Shown: positions 22,732 through 35,480 of the stretch, piece after piece
Numbering within the stretch: the first letter of the stretch is position 1
Layout: the number at the start of each line of letters is the position of its first letter
Origin: Escarpia spicata
Lineage: Eukaryota; Annelida; Polychaeta; Sabellida; Siboglinidae
Reading direction: 5' to 3'
Length of the DNA stretch: 64,000 nucleotides
Assembly: GCA_963995525.1 (NCBI GenBank)
Contig: OZ023211.1
Coordinates: forward strand, 57,734,420 to 57,798,419
Notes under the pieces: generated by a model
What the model saw: only the letters and a program-made list of their open reading frames with translations
The model's database searches: none
What the model was told of the DNA's origin: nothing
Made by a program: the position numbers and the translations under genes

Positions 22732-23013
22732 ACATATTGTTCCTTGTGAAATATTATAGATTATGGCAATTTTTTGGGTATTGAAAATGGATGAACTTTA
22801 CGAAGGTTGCAAAACTATAAAGTGAAGATTAAAAAGCGAGACAGATGTAGTAATTAATTTATATAGAACGTCACTGGGAACGAATAAAAAATCTTTGTAA
22901 TATTAAAGTGTTGTCTGGAATGCTATATACATGTACTCTTCATTATACAACAAGGTTTACAACTTCACATACCGGGTTTTTTAAACGATGTATATTCAGT
23001 GCCACCTACCGAC
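22732..23013. other. no gene recognised
   Basis: AT-rich spacer between the MITE and the 15-bp minisatellite. Confidence 0.4.
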
Positions 23014-23191
23014 TATGTGTGACGTCATTATGTGTGACATCATAATGTGTGACATCATTATGTGCCACGTCATTATGTGCCACGTCATTATGTGCCACGT
23101 CATTATGTGCCACGTCATTATGTGTCACATCACTGTGTCACATCACTATGTGTCACATCATTATGTGTCACATCATTATGTGTCACATCAT
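23014..23191. repeat. 15-bp minisatellite, about 12 copies, with CRE-like sites
   Basis: The unit TATGTG(T/C)(G/C)AC(G/A)TCAT repeats about twelve times. The first unit holds a perfect TGACGTCA palindrome (23020-23027), the consensus site of CREB/ATF proteins. Others hold CACGTCA or TGACATCA variants. Whether any protein binds here is unknown. Confidence 0.9.
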
Positions 23192-26100
23192 GAGGTGGAT
23201 ACTGGATAGGTTTGATTTTTCACAAATGGATTCTAACATAGACAAGTAACAATAGAATTGCCTAAACAGGTGGACATAAAAGAACAAATATTTCATAGAG
23301 TTCTTCAGGCAATTGTTGGATGGTTCTTCATCATATGTGACCCGATGCCATTTTGAGCGTACAGCCTTCTAAGAATTTAACCTCTCATGCTTGATAAAGA
23401 TTATCTTGCCAGTGCACAAAGGGGGTTACACTTAGTTGTATCCGTGGCCGTTTAGATAGCCGAGTAGGTTACGGCCATGAAGGCTGCGGACACTGGACCA
23501 TCTTGACACGGCCAGATAGCCAGGTACAAGCATGTCAGGGCTAAGTGTAACAATCAGGCCAAGACCTTCTGGCTGAGACCACCTCGGAGTAGAAGTTGTA
23601 TGTAGCATTACTGAAAGGTTTTGCGCAGTCTTATAAGAAAATCTTCCTGTCATTTTGTTCTTTAAATTTCTCTCCACCCATCTAGAGATTGCTAAATTGG
23701 TCACCTCAAACTATGTCCTGGTATGAGGATTGATTGAGGTGACGTAGTTGTAAATATAATTGACAGTACCCTCCCTAAATATAAAACATGTTTCAGAAAC
23801 ATGACAATAGATGGATAACTTAATTAATTAAAAGGCAGTTATCAGCAGTTGCTATGCAGTTTCTAGGATTTTTTAAGCAGCCAAACACATTTCAAATGAA
23901 ATGTAGAGATCGAGACCCACCTAGTTTTAAATGTCACATTCATAGATGATAATGTGAAGACGTGATTGTAGTAACAACAACAAATGTTAAATATGCTAAG
24001 CGCATTACACTTGGATACAACTAAAAATAGCCCATGTTGTTTTAAATACCATACTGCCATAAAATAGAAAAAACTTGATGGTTGCTGTGACAAGAAACGT
24101 CAATAGGGCTGATGTATAAATATTTCCAATGAATAATTAAAGTGACATTCCTTTTACAAGGCAACATGGAGTTTAACCACTGGAATCATGATAACAGGTG
24201 CTGTTCCATTAACCTATGACTGAAGTACCATAGAGGGCGATATACCACCAGTAATGGGTAAGAGAAATGTCTCCTTAATCTTACACTTATCAGAATCTTC
24301 TGCTGTGGTGATAATTACCCATTCCCAGTTAGGGTGATAATCAGCAAAAATAGGGTCATCCTTGGGGTATCTCAACCCACTTAGGTCAGTAGATTAAGGT
24401 CACCACCGGTGTAGATTAGACTCAATTAATTACTGCTTGGATGATGGAGTGAAGATGTGAGAGGTCAAAGTTGATGGAAACTATATATGTTATGTGATCA
24501 CACTAAATCCATGCCTGGATTCTAGTAAAATTAGGGAAATATTGGTGCACAAAGTATACTCTATGCAAGGAAATATTTGTGAACTTGATGGGGTCTAAAA
24601 TAAATTTTGAAGCATGTATTCTCAAAAGACTTACAAATTTGTTTAAACAAATGTACATTTAGTAAAACTGTCCCTAGAGCTCACTCATAAATTATCTGAG
24701 TAAATATGGTCCGATATGCTAAATATTGAATAGGCCCATCAAAGTAGTACATGGTTGGTAATGTTGAATCTTCACCAGGACTGGTAAATTTGTATTGTAG
24801 CCTAATCTTTAATTTCCAATGTGATTTAGTTATTACGTATTTTGTACATGAGTGACTGAAAAATTCGACAGTCTTATGGGAAGATAAGTTCTGAGAGTAA
24901 GCTCCGTCCCATATATGGTAGCATTACCCACAAAGAATTGTATCACTTTGAAGCAGTACATGATGTAGTCTCAGAGCAAGCATTTGCTTGTAGTTGGGCT
25001 GCTGGTTTTGTTGATGTACAATTCCAGCACATGCCTCTATTCTTCTAGTGTCAACTTCAGCAGTAGGTCTACTGCATAATGCCTGAAATGGACTGACATT
25101 ACAATTGTGAATTTTGAATTGTTAGATTGTTTGCGAAGTTTTTTTTACTGAAATACTTAAGGTACTAGAATGTCACAAGAAGATGTCACTGCACTAAAAA
25201 AATGTGCCACAAATATAGTTTTCGCAAATTTGTTTTCATTAGAAGGTATTAAAAATATCATGTTTTATTACCGATTACTGATATATCTGACTAGTTATAT
25301 CTCAAATGCACAATCTAGCAATTGTATGCAGTTTGCGAGTTAGATGTATTCATTAACACAGGACAGACAAGCTGGCAGCCCTACAATGCTGACGATATCG
25401 CACGAACCAACACCTTGTTTCTACGGTTTATGGCATGGCTAATATATTCCAAACAGAGCTTATTGTGGTGCGACAAGTGGATTGTGTTCGCTGGCGACCG
25501 CTACAGCGTGTATAACCGCAGTGTCTATTCACAAAGCACTAGATGACTCGAGCATAACAGAGTCTCTGTTTCCAGCAGGTGTTTCTGTATGCAACGTTTG
25601 AAATCACTTGTAAGTCAAGTTTCTGTTTTGGAAGCATTGCTCTCAGGTGAAAAGTGAAGATATAACAGCTGTTTCAGTAATAGTGTGTGCCACAGTTTGG
25701 CATTGGTGGTGTAAGTTATGGCTCAGTATTGAATTTTCCAACACCGCCAAGAGTTATACTGCTTTTTATTTATTATTTGTTGCTGTGAATTGATTTGCCT
25801 TCAACATGAGTCACAGAATCAACATCTTTACTGTTCTTTTGCCAACAGCTTGCGATTGAACATTAATATAATGTTAGCAGAATCATTATTCAGCTGTTAA
25901 TGGTAATGTTCAACATTTGTTGACATATTTGTTAATGTTTATCCAATGTGTGTGTGTGTTTATATGCCATTATGATGCAAGTCAAATTACTTTTATGTGG
26001 GCATTGCTCCAATCCTAAAAATAAAATTTATGGTATTCACGGTGGACCTAGTCACATGACAATTTCTTACTATGAAAAGCAGCGGCACCATTGTCTTTTC

Positions 26101-26597
26101 CTCACTTGGAATTGTCACTGCGAAAAGGTAATCCGTTTGTTGTCATTGATATCTATAGTTTGTTTTTGATTTACGAGATCTCAAAGACCTTAATGGCACC
26201 TCCACTTTTGAAGTGGCATGAAATTACACAATTACACATTCTTGTTACACATTCATATGAGTGGTTTAACATTCTTCATCAACAACACTAGGTAAAAATA
26301 GTATATAAATTATTACAAAAACACTGTAATTTTCAACAACAACAGTTCATGACAGAGCTCCTCACCTTCCTTCTCATTACCCATATTTCTCCTTTCTAAA
26401 CTTGAGCCTCAGTTTCACCTGTCTTTGCACATTCCGTTGTCTAACTTATGATAAGGATTGATTCTTGCATCATATACAATGCTCACAACAGAATTGTATG
26501 ACAGACAAGCAGAAGGCAATTCTGCAGTGAATAAAATATACAACCTCACTGAAAAGGCAAACCGTGCATTTTAACAAAATTATCCTATGCATTGCAG
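23192..26597. other. 3.4 kb without recognised genes
   Basis: Short frames (23432-23704 minus, 23863-24093 minus, 25322-25546 plus, 25948-26291 plus) have no family motif and no convincing splice borders. A small inverted repeat AATGGGTAA/TTACCCATT flanks 24255-24320. Otherwise unremarkable AT-rich DNA. Confidence 0.45.
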
Positions 26598-26845
26598 AAG
26601 TTTCTCACCGAAATACCCTGGATTGTATTTTCCCAAGAGCATTTGTATTACTTTCAGAACACAACTTGTTATAATCTTTCTCTGTTCCCAAGGTGTTACA
26701 GCTACTGAAATATTTATGTCACACAATGAAAACAAATGTTCATTTGATACCCAGAAACACCCTGGGCGTAAAACATGGTTACAGGAAAACGTGTGTGATT
26801 AACTAGGAAAAAAGCACAAATGTTACATTGGTACATGTTTACTGG
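26598..26845. repeat. dispersed repeat family R2, copy 2
   Basis: The partner of 21355-21605, in the same orientation, with roughly three-quarters similarity by eye. It includes AATGAAAACAAATGTTCATT. Confidence 0.7.
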
Positions 26846-27554
26846 ACCTACCAGATGAAATGGAATAAGATAATAATTTACAGAATATCCCAGTGGTAAT
26901 GTGTTTCATAAAATACATGTTTCCAGCAAGAAGTGTGAAAATAAAAGTCTTATATTAACATTATGAGAATGTTTGCTACGTAACAATTTGAAATGAAACC
27001 AAAACAACATCCCAAACCAGTACCGGTCTAACTGAAACCATAATGCAACAATTGTAACTGCAAATGAAAATGTCGTATTAAACCGAGGCCATCTGCTCAC
27101 CCAGTGTTTGTAACAGGAAGTCGGTTGCAGTGGTTGTGTTGCATGTAGGGAAATGCAAACTAATTGAACATTAAAGAGTACTGGGGTTAACTCAGCCCAC
27201 CTCAGTAATATTGCCAATAAAGCTTCCTTTGAAACTGGATGTTCTGTTTACAATTGCGAACATTGTTAAAGGCTTATTAAGATGAGGAATTAACAGATTG
27301 CTTCATTTTAATGTTTTCTTGCTATCTGGAAGAGATTGTTTTGGATTATTTTGTGATGGCAATTAAGAACTAAGACTAGAATCGGCTAAATGTGCCATTT
27401 TAATTATGGAGCATTGAGAATAGGATGCTTTCAGGGCAGAATAAACCAGTTACATATGTAGTCAGGTTATTTGTATCACCTTGCACTGGCAATACGAGAG
27501 AAGTATGTTCACCTTTGTTTTTGTTTCCTTTGGATCGACATTAGAAGCTCATGT
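26846..27554. other. no gene recognised
   Basis: A 103-codon minus frame at 26906-27217 has no motif. Nothing else is seen. Confidence 0.4.
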
Positions 27555-27900
27555 TGGACACAGTGCTACAGTGGCTAAAGTTTCAGACTCTCGACCGAGA
27601 GAATCCGGGTTCAAATCTCTTGCTGCTTGCTGTCGAACATTGGGCAAGTTTGTTCACTCTACGTTGCTTCAGTTCACTCGGCTGTATGAATGAATACCTG
27701 GCTATAGACAGTGGTGGATATATGTGTACGAGTAGTTTTCAAGCATTATTTGCAGCATGGCTTGATGCTTCCCAAAGAAGTCGAGATGGTGTTGGAATGA
27801 ACAGGTCTGGCAGGAAGTAAAGTGTAAAGCGGGGTGAGCAGTCATGAGGACTGGACACTGCATTACATTACATAAGAACTTACCTTTAGTTTACTTATTT
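27555..27900 (+). mobile_element. tRNA-derived SINE, copy with good promoter boxes
   Basis: The head carries an A box (TACAGTGGCTAAAGT, about 27567-27581) and a B box (GGGTTCAAATC, 27607-27617), the internal RNA polymerase III promoter arrangement of a tRNA. The body shares CTATAGACAGTGGTGG, GATGCTTCCCAAAGAAGTCG, AACAGGTCTGGCAGG and GTAAAGTGTAAAGCGGGG with other copies. The tail is ATAAGAACTTACCTTTAG. Frames across it (27481-27820) are incidental. Confidence 0.85.
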
Positions 27901-28139
27901 AATTTGGCATGCTGTCAAGGTCGTGTTGCACCTGTCGCAGTTAAGCTACGCCATCAGCAGTTGAGCGAGCATCATATCAAGTATCTAGCAGCACGGAGAA
28001 GGTCCAGGAGATAGGACATTGGCTGGTGGCTAAAAATACTGGGAATGGCTTCACACTGAGCAATGGCCTATGGGTACGGGCTTGTATTCTTTCCATCTGC
28101 GTGCTTTGTGGCTTATGAGGAACTTCAAACAGCTCTGTT
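27901..28139. other. spacer between two SINEs
   Basis: No feature recognised. Confidence 0.4.
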
Positions 28140-28460
28140 GTAGAGTGTGGTGATATGGAGGTTAAAGTGTCGCACTCTCGATTGAGATATTCTGAGTTCG
28201 AATCCTCCAACTGCCTTCTTGAATCTTGGGTAAGTTCGTTCAATCTACAATGTTCCAGTGCACACAGCTGGATGGATGAGTACCTAGCTATAGACAGTGG
28301 TGGCTGTTCATGTACGAATAGACAGCAGCAGAGCTGAATACTTCTGAGGGAGGACAAGATGGTATTTGATTGAACAGTTCTGCCAGGCAGTAAAGTGTAA
28401 AGCGCACGATCTAAGCAGTCCTAAGATCTGGATATTGCGCAAAATAAGAACTTACTTTAC
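28140..28460 (+). mobile_element. tRNA-derived SINE, second copy
   Basis: Head with GTGGTGATATGGAGG as A region and GAGTTCGAATCC (28194-28205) as B box. Body CTATAGACAGTGGTGG, TGAACAGTTCTGCCAGG and GTAAAGTGTAAAGCG, then tail AATAAGAACTTACTTTAC. Head-to-tail with the previous copy, 240 bp apart. Confidence 0.85.
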
Positions 28461-29784
28461 ATAGAAATTGTATAATTTAACAGTTTAGCTTCTCTAGAGT
28501 TGCATCCATGGCTGGTTGCACATACCTCCCTATGTGGGATCATGTATTTCCTCTGAATGACATTGTAAGCAAAGTGAGGTGAATTAAATTGTCCAAGTTT
28601 TGAAACGGTAGTAGGTAGACTGGAATCCCAGTTCTTGATCAATAGTCCAGAGCTGATAGTGCAAAATTAATGCGTTATCTCGATACTGTGGTGACATCAC
28701 CGGACCAAACCTGCACGTGCTTGGGACGTGTCATAGTGCCCACCAGTACATTTCAATAAAATATAGGATAACGCATCGAGGTCAATCATGCCTAATAACC
28801 ATCTTACGCCTTATTAGTCAATAGTGACAGTTTTTCTACTTTTACACCAGGTAACCCCATTCCTAGCAATGACATTTTGTGCATTGACATTTTGTGGCAG
28901 AGTCTAGTAATTATTGTTATTTAATTACTTGGAGTACTTGTCTTTTGGCACAACAAGTACAACCATATGTCTGGCAAGGACGGGTTTCAGATAATCAGAA
29001 AAGTATAAAATAAATGGCGCCTATTATTATTCACTGTCATTTTATAGTTTATACTAAATGCACCCTATATTTACACATTCATAACCATGTATGCCATTTT
29101 AATAAAGCCACTGGTCTCAATAAAATACAAGTTCATACTTTGGTAAGCAAAGCACGTATGCACCTGTTAAGTATTTGACTTGTTTGTGTTGGAAATAGAT
29201 ATCTATCAAAATCAATGATGGAAATAATCATAAACATAAAAACTGTGCAGACTGACATGTTGTCATAGTTGTTATAAACCCTGCAGTGAGGCTGGAAGAG
29301 ATCCTACTTACTTTCCTGCATCAAAGATAGGAAACACACTTCGCTGGTGATGCTGAGTAGAAATGACAGCTGTATATATGATTACTTTACGTGGGATGCG
29401 GCAGCTGCGTAACCATAAAGCACCAGTAACTGATCCGCTGGCTTCCTGCTAATTCACTGGTGCCAAGATTTCAAGATACCCACACATCTTCTTTATGTAT
29501 TATATATATATATATATATGTATGTATTTCAATGCCTGGCAAGATCTCCGTTTATCCAATTAACAAGTCTGATAAGACATTGACAGATGTTTACAAAGGA
29601 GCTACGATCCATTAATGCAGTACTTAGTAACTAGTATTTCAGTGGTTGTTCTGGAAACATGGATTTTATGTGTTTAATAAAAAGTGAGTTTGTTACCTCT
29701 CCATATCCTATGTTTCATAAACACATCCATATCATAAAACAGAGTGTGGGTCTATGCATATAAACATTCATGCATGCATGAATG
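28461..29784. other. no gene; (AT)n run at 29500-29520
   Basis: AT-rich, with a pure AT dinucleotide run of about 20 bp. No coding or repeat relatives were found. Confidence 0.45.
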
Positions 29785-30275
29785 CATGTGAGTGCATGTG
29801 AGTGTGTATGCGTGAGTGCATGTGAGTGTACATGCGTGAGTGCATGTGAGTGTGCATGCGTGAGTGCATGCGAGTGAGCATGCGAGTGTGCATGTGTGAG
29901 TGCATGCGAGTGCATGTGTGAGTGCATGCGAGTGTGCATGCGTGAGTGCATGTGAGTGTGCATGCGAGTGTGCATGCGAGTGTGCATGCGTGAGTGCATG
30001 CGAGTGTGCATGCGTGAGTGCATGTGAGTTTATATGCGAGTGAGCATGCGTGAGTGCATGTGAGTGTGCATGCGAGTGTGTATGCATGAGTGCATGCGAG
30101 TGTACATGCGTGAGTGCATGCGTGAATGCATGCGAATATACATGCTTGAGTGCATGCGGGTGTGTATGCGTGAGTGCATGCGAGTGTACAGGCGTGAGTG
30201 CATGTGAGTGTCTATGTGAGTGTCCATGTGAGTGTCCATGTGAGTGTCTATGTGAGTATGCATGCGGAGTGTGTG
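29785..30275. repeat. degenerate GTGAGTGCATGC minisatellite
   Basis: About 490 bp of shuffled modules (GAGTGCATGC, GAGTGTGCATGC, GTGAGTGCATGT). GCATGC palindromes recur every 10-14 bp. Frames on both strands (His/Ser/Thr- or Cys/Val-rich) are artefacts. The purine-pyrimidine alternation gives Z-DNA potential. Confidence 0.9.
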
Positions 30276-30578
30276 TGTATGTAATACTACCCGGTTATAT
30301 CTCCACATGTCTCCCTCCAACAGTTTCACATGTTGGTCTGAAATTGTGTAGGCAATAAATAAAACTAGGCATGCTAACAGGCCCATTAAGGTCATTCATA
30401 AATTTTTATTTCACCCAGGTATACTTGGCTTCATTGGGATTTGAATGTTTTTGGGTTCGGCGTAATTAGATAATTTACAAAAATAAAGATAATAACATTT
30501 ATTTGGAAAATGTCTTTTTCACTGTGCAAAGCCAAGTAAAATGGCTGGTGGTTAGATAAAACAGTGGAAGCCAGAATG

Positions 30579-30582
<4 letters not shown>

Positions 30583-30621
<39 letters not shown>
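30583..30621. repeat. (TA)n microsatellite
   Basis: An uninterrupted TA run of about 38 bp. Confidence 0.95.
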
Positions 30622-30627
<6 letters not shown>

Positions 30628-30689
30628 GTTATATTATTATTCTAATATTGTATTATACATATTCTTCATATTGCCTGCATTTTGCAGTG

Positions 30690-31092
30690 TTATATAATGT
30701 TCATCCAACAAGAACTGGGCTATTGTTCCAAATCCACAGAACTGAATCTGTTCACAATTAGTCTCCTGGGAGGTCCCCAGTAACTGTCCACACAGTTATG
30801 CCAGGTGTTATCTCTAGCAGAAGCCCAGACTGGACTCCACCAGCTATGGTGACAGAGTTTACACAGAAACACTCTAGCCTCACAGTCTGTGGGGGGCAGT
30901 GATAGACTGTTGTACATCACTGCTAAATGGCAGCCCCAGACCCTGCTGGAGAACAATCTCACACTGGGATGATGGAATTACACCCCTGCTGCAGGGTGGC
31001 TTGGCATGGCTGAAGGGGTGTAGTAGAAGGAGATGAACCCGTGACCTCACACGCTCCGAGGAGACAGGTAACCTTGTGGGGCATTGGAGCAC
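30690..31092 (-). mobile_element. possible minus-strand SINE or unassigned repeat
   Basis: On the minus strand a B-box-like ACGGGTTCATCTCC lies near 31035-31048, downstream of a tRNA-like stem region (CTCCTCGGAGCG). A GC-moderate body follows, then an AT-rich end. No second copy was found in the window, so the SINE reading rests only on the promoter-like boxes. The two overlapping minus frames (70 and 80 codons) have no motif. Confidence 0.3.
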
Positions 31093-32724
31093 GCTTAGGG
31101 ATCATATGCTTACTCACAGGCCAGAACTGATGCTGGCATTGCCTGATGCTGTGGCTGCTGCTGGAAATGACTACTGAAAAGAGTGATTTAGAAACTATGT
31201 ATAGATTTACAGCTTATAAATTGAGGTTGTCTGAGGAGTGGACATAATATTATGGGGTTAGTATATGTCTACTGATGATATATGTCGGCTATTGTAGCTG
31301 CACATAACGTGTCATGTGTTTCACATAACATATACATAATGCATCAGTCAGTGACTGGCAAGCTGTTGATTATAATTGTAATCCTGAAATATGGCAAGTC
31401 TCCCCATTTGGTGTGAGACTCACACATTTAGGTTCAAACTCTCACGCATATACATCTAAATCTCATGCATTTTGGACATTTAGAAAATATGAATGAAAAC
31501 AGGCTAATTTTCATGCACAAATTGATATGAAGTTTGCAATGGCAGAGCGTCCATGGAATCTCGTGAGGTTATTTTTACAATGACACGTATATAAAATGTC
31601 TTAAATGGGAAAATTGTAAAGACTAAAGGTGATGCCATCTGGTGTCCCTTTGGGAAACTGGAGTGTCGCTGCCTGGTGCATTGTTACAGAACTGGATCTC
31701 ACACATTTTGGTTTGCGGTACATACTGGATACGCTATGTCATTAGAAAATAATTATAATAGTATTAAGTGCAAGTGTCATGCCAAAGGGTCATGTCATAT
31801 CCAAGCATATTGCATCAGATTAGACAATTGTTAGTAGAATACATTTCCGGTGCCTTTTTTTAAACATGTGACTCCTTAGAACGGCCTTGAATCAAAACAT
31901 AATTTATACCTAAACAGTATGTACAAAAATGTCCTGGATGCTTAAACATGGTCTATCTTCAAAATCAAATATAAACTTATTTTTGATGACTTAACTTTAC
32001 TTGAAACATTTTAAAGATATATTTTGAAATTGTTTATTCATAAAACTTAAACAAATTCAGTAAACATTTGTAGCAGTGAAACCAACATATTAATTAACAT
32101 GGAATTACCCTTGACACATTTCAATGTGATCTTCTGGGTAATCTTGTTTTATTAGAACTAGAATAATCTCAAGTTTCCTGCTATATCCCATAAAAAAACA
32201 TTGGAAACAAAATAAGCATGAAGAAGAAGTTTCCAGAGACAGAGGGAACCAAGATAGCACTTTGAATTACTTGTCTACTTAACAGACTGAAATAGCCTGG
32301 TTCCTGTATCTGTTACTGCAAGGCCAGGGGGAGGCATATGTTGTCAGGTGTTAATATTGACTTACACTCAGTGCTGCCTTTGGAAGCTTGGGATGGGCAG
32401 AGAGGAGTGGGGAGGTGGGGGTGGGAGGAAATGGCAGCCACCTTGTTAATTGATCTATTTACGGGAACATGTTCTACCTGTCAAATTAGCCCTGTCTTCT
32501 TGTGACAGGTGACAGGTGACATTTAGGTTGACCGATTCAACCGGTCAGGTAAACTCTGTGCACTACCTACGGAGCAGGTGCTTTCTTGATGCTTCCTGTT
32601 GTCACTGATAGAAAGAAGGTGTTTGAGTGAATCAGCAGCAGTGAGTGATTGTCTGGTAGGTCAGTCAGTGTTTAGTTCATGTATGTCAGTGTTTTACACA
32701 GGCACAGGAACTTGGGACTTCATA
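31093..32724. other. 1.6 kb without recognised features
   Basis: No long frames, tandem repeats or relatives seen. GACAGGTGACAGGTGAC near 32500-32520 is a short local repeat. Confidence 0.45.
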
Positions 32725-33181
32725 AGCACTTCTCTCCCTCTCCCCTCTCCCTCTCTAGCCTAATTCTACTCATCTCTTCCTCTCCATCTATTACTCTCTC
32801 CATCTTTTCTTTTCCTCACTCCATCTCTTTCTTTCTCCATCTCCTCCTCTCCATCTCTTCTCTCCATCTCTTCTTTCCATTTCTTTCTCTCCATTTCTTC
32901 TTCTTGTCATCTCTTACTCTCTCTCCATCTTCTCTCTTCATCTTTTCCTTTCTTCATCTCTTCTTTTCAATCTCTTTCTCTCCATCTTTTCTTCTGTCCA
33001 TCTCTTCCTATCCTAAGCTACATCGTTTACTCTCTCCATCTCATTCTCCATATACCACTCTATTCCTCTCTCCATCTCTTCCTCTCTCTCTATCTCTTTA
33101 TCTCACTCTCTCTCTTTGCTCTCTGTTTTCTGTTCTCTCTCCCCATCTCTCATCTACCTGTCCTTCTACTTCCATCTCCAC
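32725..33181. repeat. polypyrimidine tract (TCTCCATC/CTCTTC)
   Basis: About 450 bp, almost all C and T on the plus strand, with recurring TCTCCATCTCTT modules. It may form triplex (H-DNA) structures. The 275-codon plus frame across it (Ser/Leu-rich) is a low-complexity artefact. Confidence 0.9.
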
Positions 33182-33431
33182 CTTATCTCCCTTATGTTCC
33201 AGCTTCTCTTTGTCCACCTGTCCATCTCTCTCTTATCTCCCTTATGTTCCAGCTTCTCTTTGCCCACCTGTCCATCTCTCTCTTATCTCCCTTATGTTTC
33301 AGCTTCTCTTTGTCCACCTGTCCATCTCTCTCTTATCTCCCTTATGTTCCAGCTTCTCTTTGCCCACCTGTCCGTCTCTCTCTTATCTCCCTTATGTTCC
33401 AGCTTCTCTTTGCCCACCTGTCCGTTTCTCT
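33182..33431. repeat. 50-bp minisatellite, 5 copies
   Basis: The unit starts CTTATCTCCCTTATGTTCCA at 33182, 33232, 33282, 33332 and 33382, with a few T/C changes (TTTGTCC or TTTGCCC). It grew at the edge of the polypyrimidine tract. Confidence 0.95.
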
Positions 33432-33865
33432 CAGTCACACTCACAATGTCATACACAATTACAGTCTGTTTGTGTATTCTGGATTTCCTGTGACTTGTTC
33501 TTATAACAGTGTTCACCCTCCAATCAAAGAACATGTGTGTTTGCACCCACACTTTGCCTTCATGGTCCCGCACAACTTGGCTAAGAATCAAATACAAATG
33601 TTCTTTTGGAATATCTGCACCGTGAACACGATTTACTACAATTCTATGAAATCATAGAATGCAAAGTCGTCATGCAATTTTTTCTGTGATCTAATTACCC
33701 ATTGAGAGCTGTGATTCTATTTCCATGAAGTTTGTTGTACATGCGACTGGATTTCCGGGCATCGTCTCCATAGGGACTGGCCTGACATTTGCCAGTGGCG
33801 CATGTCACTTGTGAATACTGTTTTAGAAACACAACTGACATCGGTTCCTCGAACGCAGCTTTGTT

Positions 33866-33994
33866 GGGATTGGCTGGTTCTTTGCTTTGCTGGGCAGTGA
33901 TTGGCTGAGTGGTTCTGTGCACTTTACATTACTCATTGCTTGAACTGTATTTAAGCAGTTGACATTTTATGGAATTAAGAGAAGACCCAACAAG
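33866..33994 (+). promoter_or_regulatory. possible core promoter
   Basis: Two inverted CCAAT boxes (ATTGG at 33869 and 33900), a TATA-like TATTTAA at 33948-33954, and a donor-like CAAG|GTAAGG at 33995. The order is right for a TATA promoter with a very short first exon, but each motif is short and the implied exon is only about 15 bp. Speculative. Confidence 0.2.
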
Positions 33995-34073
33995 GTAAGG
34001 GCTGGATGTTGAGTAGTCAGTGACCTGTGTGCTTGGATGAGAGCGAGTTAACTGAATTGTGAGTGTGCAAGAA

Positions 34074-34160
34074 TGATGGAGAGAGAGATAGTAGGAAGGA
34101 AGAAAAGGAGGGAGAGAGGGAATGAGAGTGATGGAGAGAAGGGAGGAAAGGTAGGACAGA
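34074..34160. repeat. polypurine tract
   Basis: About 85 bp of GA-rich sequence (GAGAGAGATAG, GGAAGGAAG, GGAGGGAGAGAGG). The module GGAAAGGTAGGACAGA occurs on both sides of a 40-bp spacer (34146 and 34203). Confidence 0.8.
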
Positions 34161-35404
34161 ATTGTTCACCTTTCCCCGCCTTCTCCCTGTGCGGGGTTGT
34201 GGGAAAGGTAGGACAGAAAGTGGGAGATGTAAAGATCCCAGGTTAGTTAAACTATTTGCAACAGAGGCTGCTTGCAGAGGAATAATGTTGACAGTTAAAT
34301 GGAGCTATCGTTATATTGGTAAAACTGTTCATCATGTGGGGAATTGAATTATATATTTTCTACATGGCTAAGATATTGCTTACTTTCAGTGTTTCTGCAA
34401 CCTTCTTCAGGAAGTAGTATTAATTAATATTAAGTAGCCATTTATCCAATATTAGTGATGATTATTTAATAGAATTATTATTTCTTCCAAATGTCAAACT
34501 TTGAGCTAATATCCTGCTAAAATTTAAAACTGATATAACACTCCATTGTTCAGATAAAAGGTTTACCGATCATCCATCTATTTAGGAATAAAGGTACAAA
34601 ATCTGCTGAAGTTTCTATTATAATATATCTTGACTGCCAAAATGTGTTTTACTGATCCATAATACTAAATGTTTTATACAATTTGATCATCTGTTTATGA
34701 ATATCAACCATGCCTGTTCATCATGGCACGTAATATTATAAACACAGTTTCCCAGAAACATTCAAATTAAACATATAACATCTAAATTTACTTTTTAAGT
34801 AGTGCTTTATAAAAAACACATCTGCACAATCAAGGTGGTGAAATGGATAGTTTACTTCATAACATGATTGTATGTTAAGCAAATTATTTTATGATACCAA
34901 AACCTGGAGAGTGCCTAGACTTGTAATAGTTGTCCATTGTCATCGACAGTTTTGTTAATTTGTGTTTATTCTTGTTAAAGCAATTCTTTCAGAATTTTAA
35001 TATCTTTGTAATGTACACAGTTTTTCAGTAATCCTGTTAATGTGGTTATTTCAAATAATTCTATGCTTTATTTCATTAGAATTATGTTTTATTAATCACT
35101 AACGACCCTGACAATACATCGAAAAATTATTCTGTGAATGCGGAGTTTCCAGTTTGGCCCCGCCTTCACGATCCGTATAAGGCATGCTCATGAATATTTT
35201 GAACTGTCCATCAGCCTTCGATTAGCTACGCCGAGTTAATACGTGCAAAAAAACGTCATCAACATGTGTGTGTTTGGATTATCTACCTCCGTGAGAATGG
35301 GTCATGACCGATACAGTTATCAAAAGGAAACCTGGACCAGCTGCTGTTTATGTCACAGATTTAGCAAAGAAAAGAAGGCAAAGTTGAGGACCACCAGTAA
35401 TATA
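34161..35404. other. no gene recognised
   Basis: AT-rich, with two short plus frames that have no motif. Confidence 0.45.
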
Positions 35405-35406
35405 TA

Positions 35407-35472
35407 CAGTCATGTCTCGTTTATCCGCACACTTTGTTTCCCAAGGTTTTTGGCCGGATAAACGGGTCTGTG
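35407..35472. mobile_element. short palindromic MITE, TA on the left
   Basis: Left end TA-CAGTCATGTCTCGTTTATC and right end GGATAAACGGGTCTG are near-complements (CGTTTATCCG core). CAGT ends with a GTTTATCCG sequence are common in pogo/Tigger-like MITEs. The right TA is not preserved. A 25-bp minisatellite begins 9 bp later. Confidence 0.55.
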
Positions 35473-35480
35473 TTGGTGGT

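Noticed and set aside
29715..30395. His/Ser/Thr-rich frames of more than 100 codons
   Set aside because: Translation of the GCATGC-type simple repeat on both strands.
33116..33130. Start of a secreted protein over TCTCTC runs
   Set aside because: The hydrophobic look is due only to CTC/TTC codons in the pyrimidine tract.
32679..33657. 275-, 125- and 137-codon Ser/Leu-rich frames
   Set aside because: Polypyrimidine tract and 50-bp minisatellite translate to low complexity in every plus frame.
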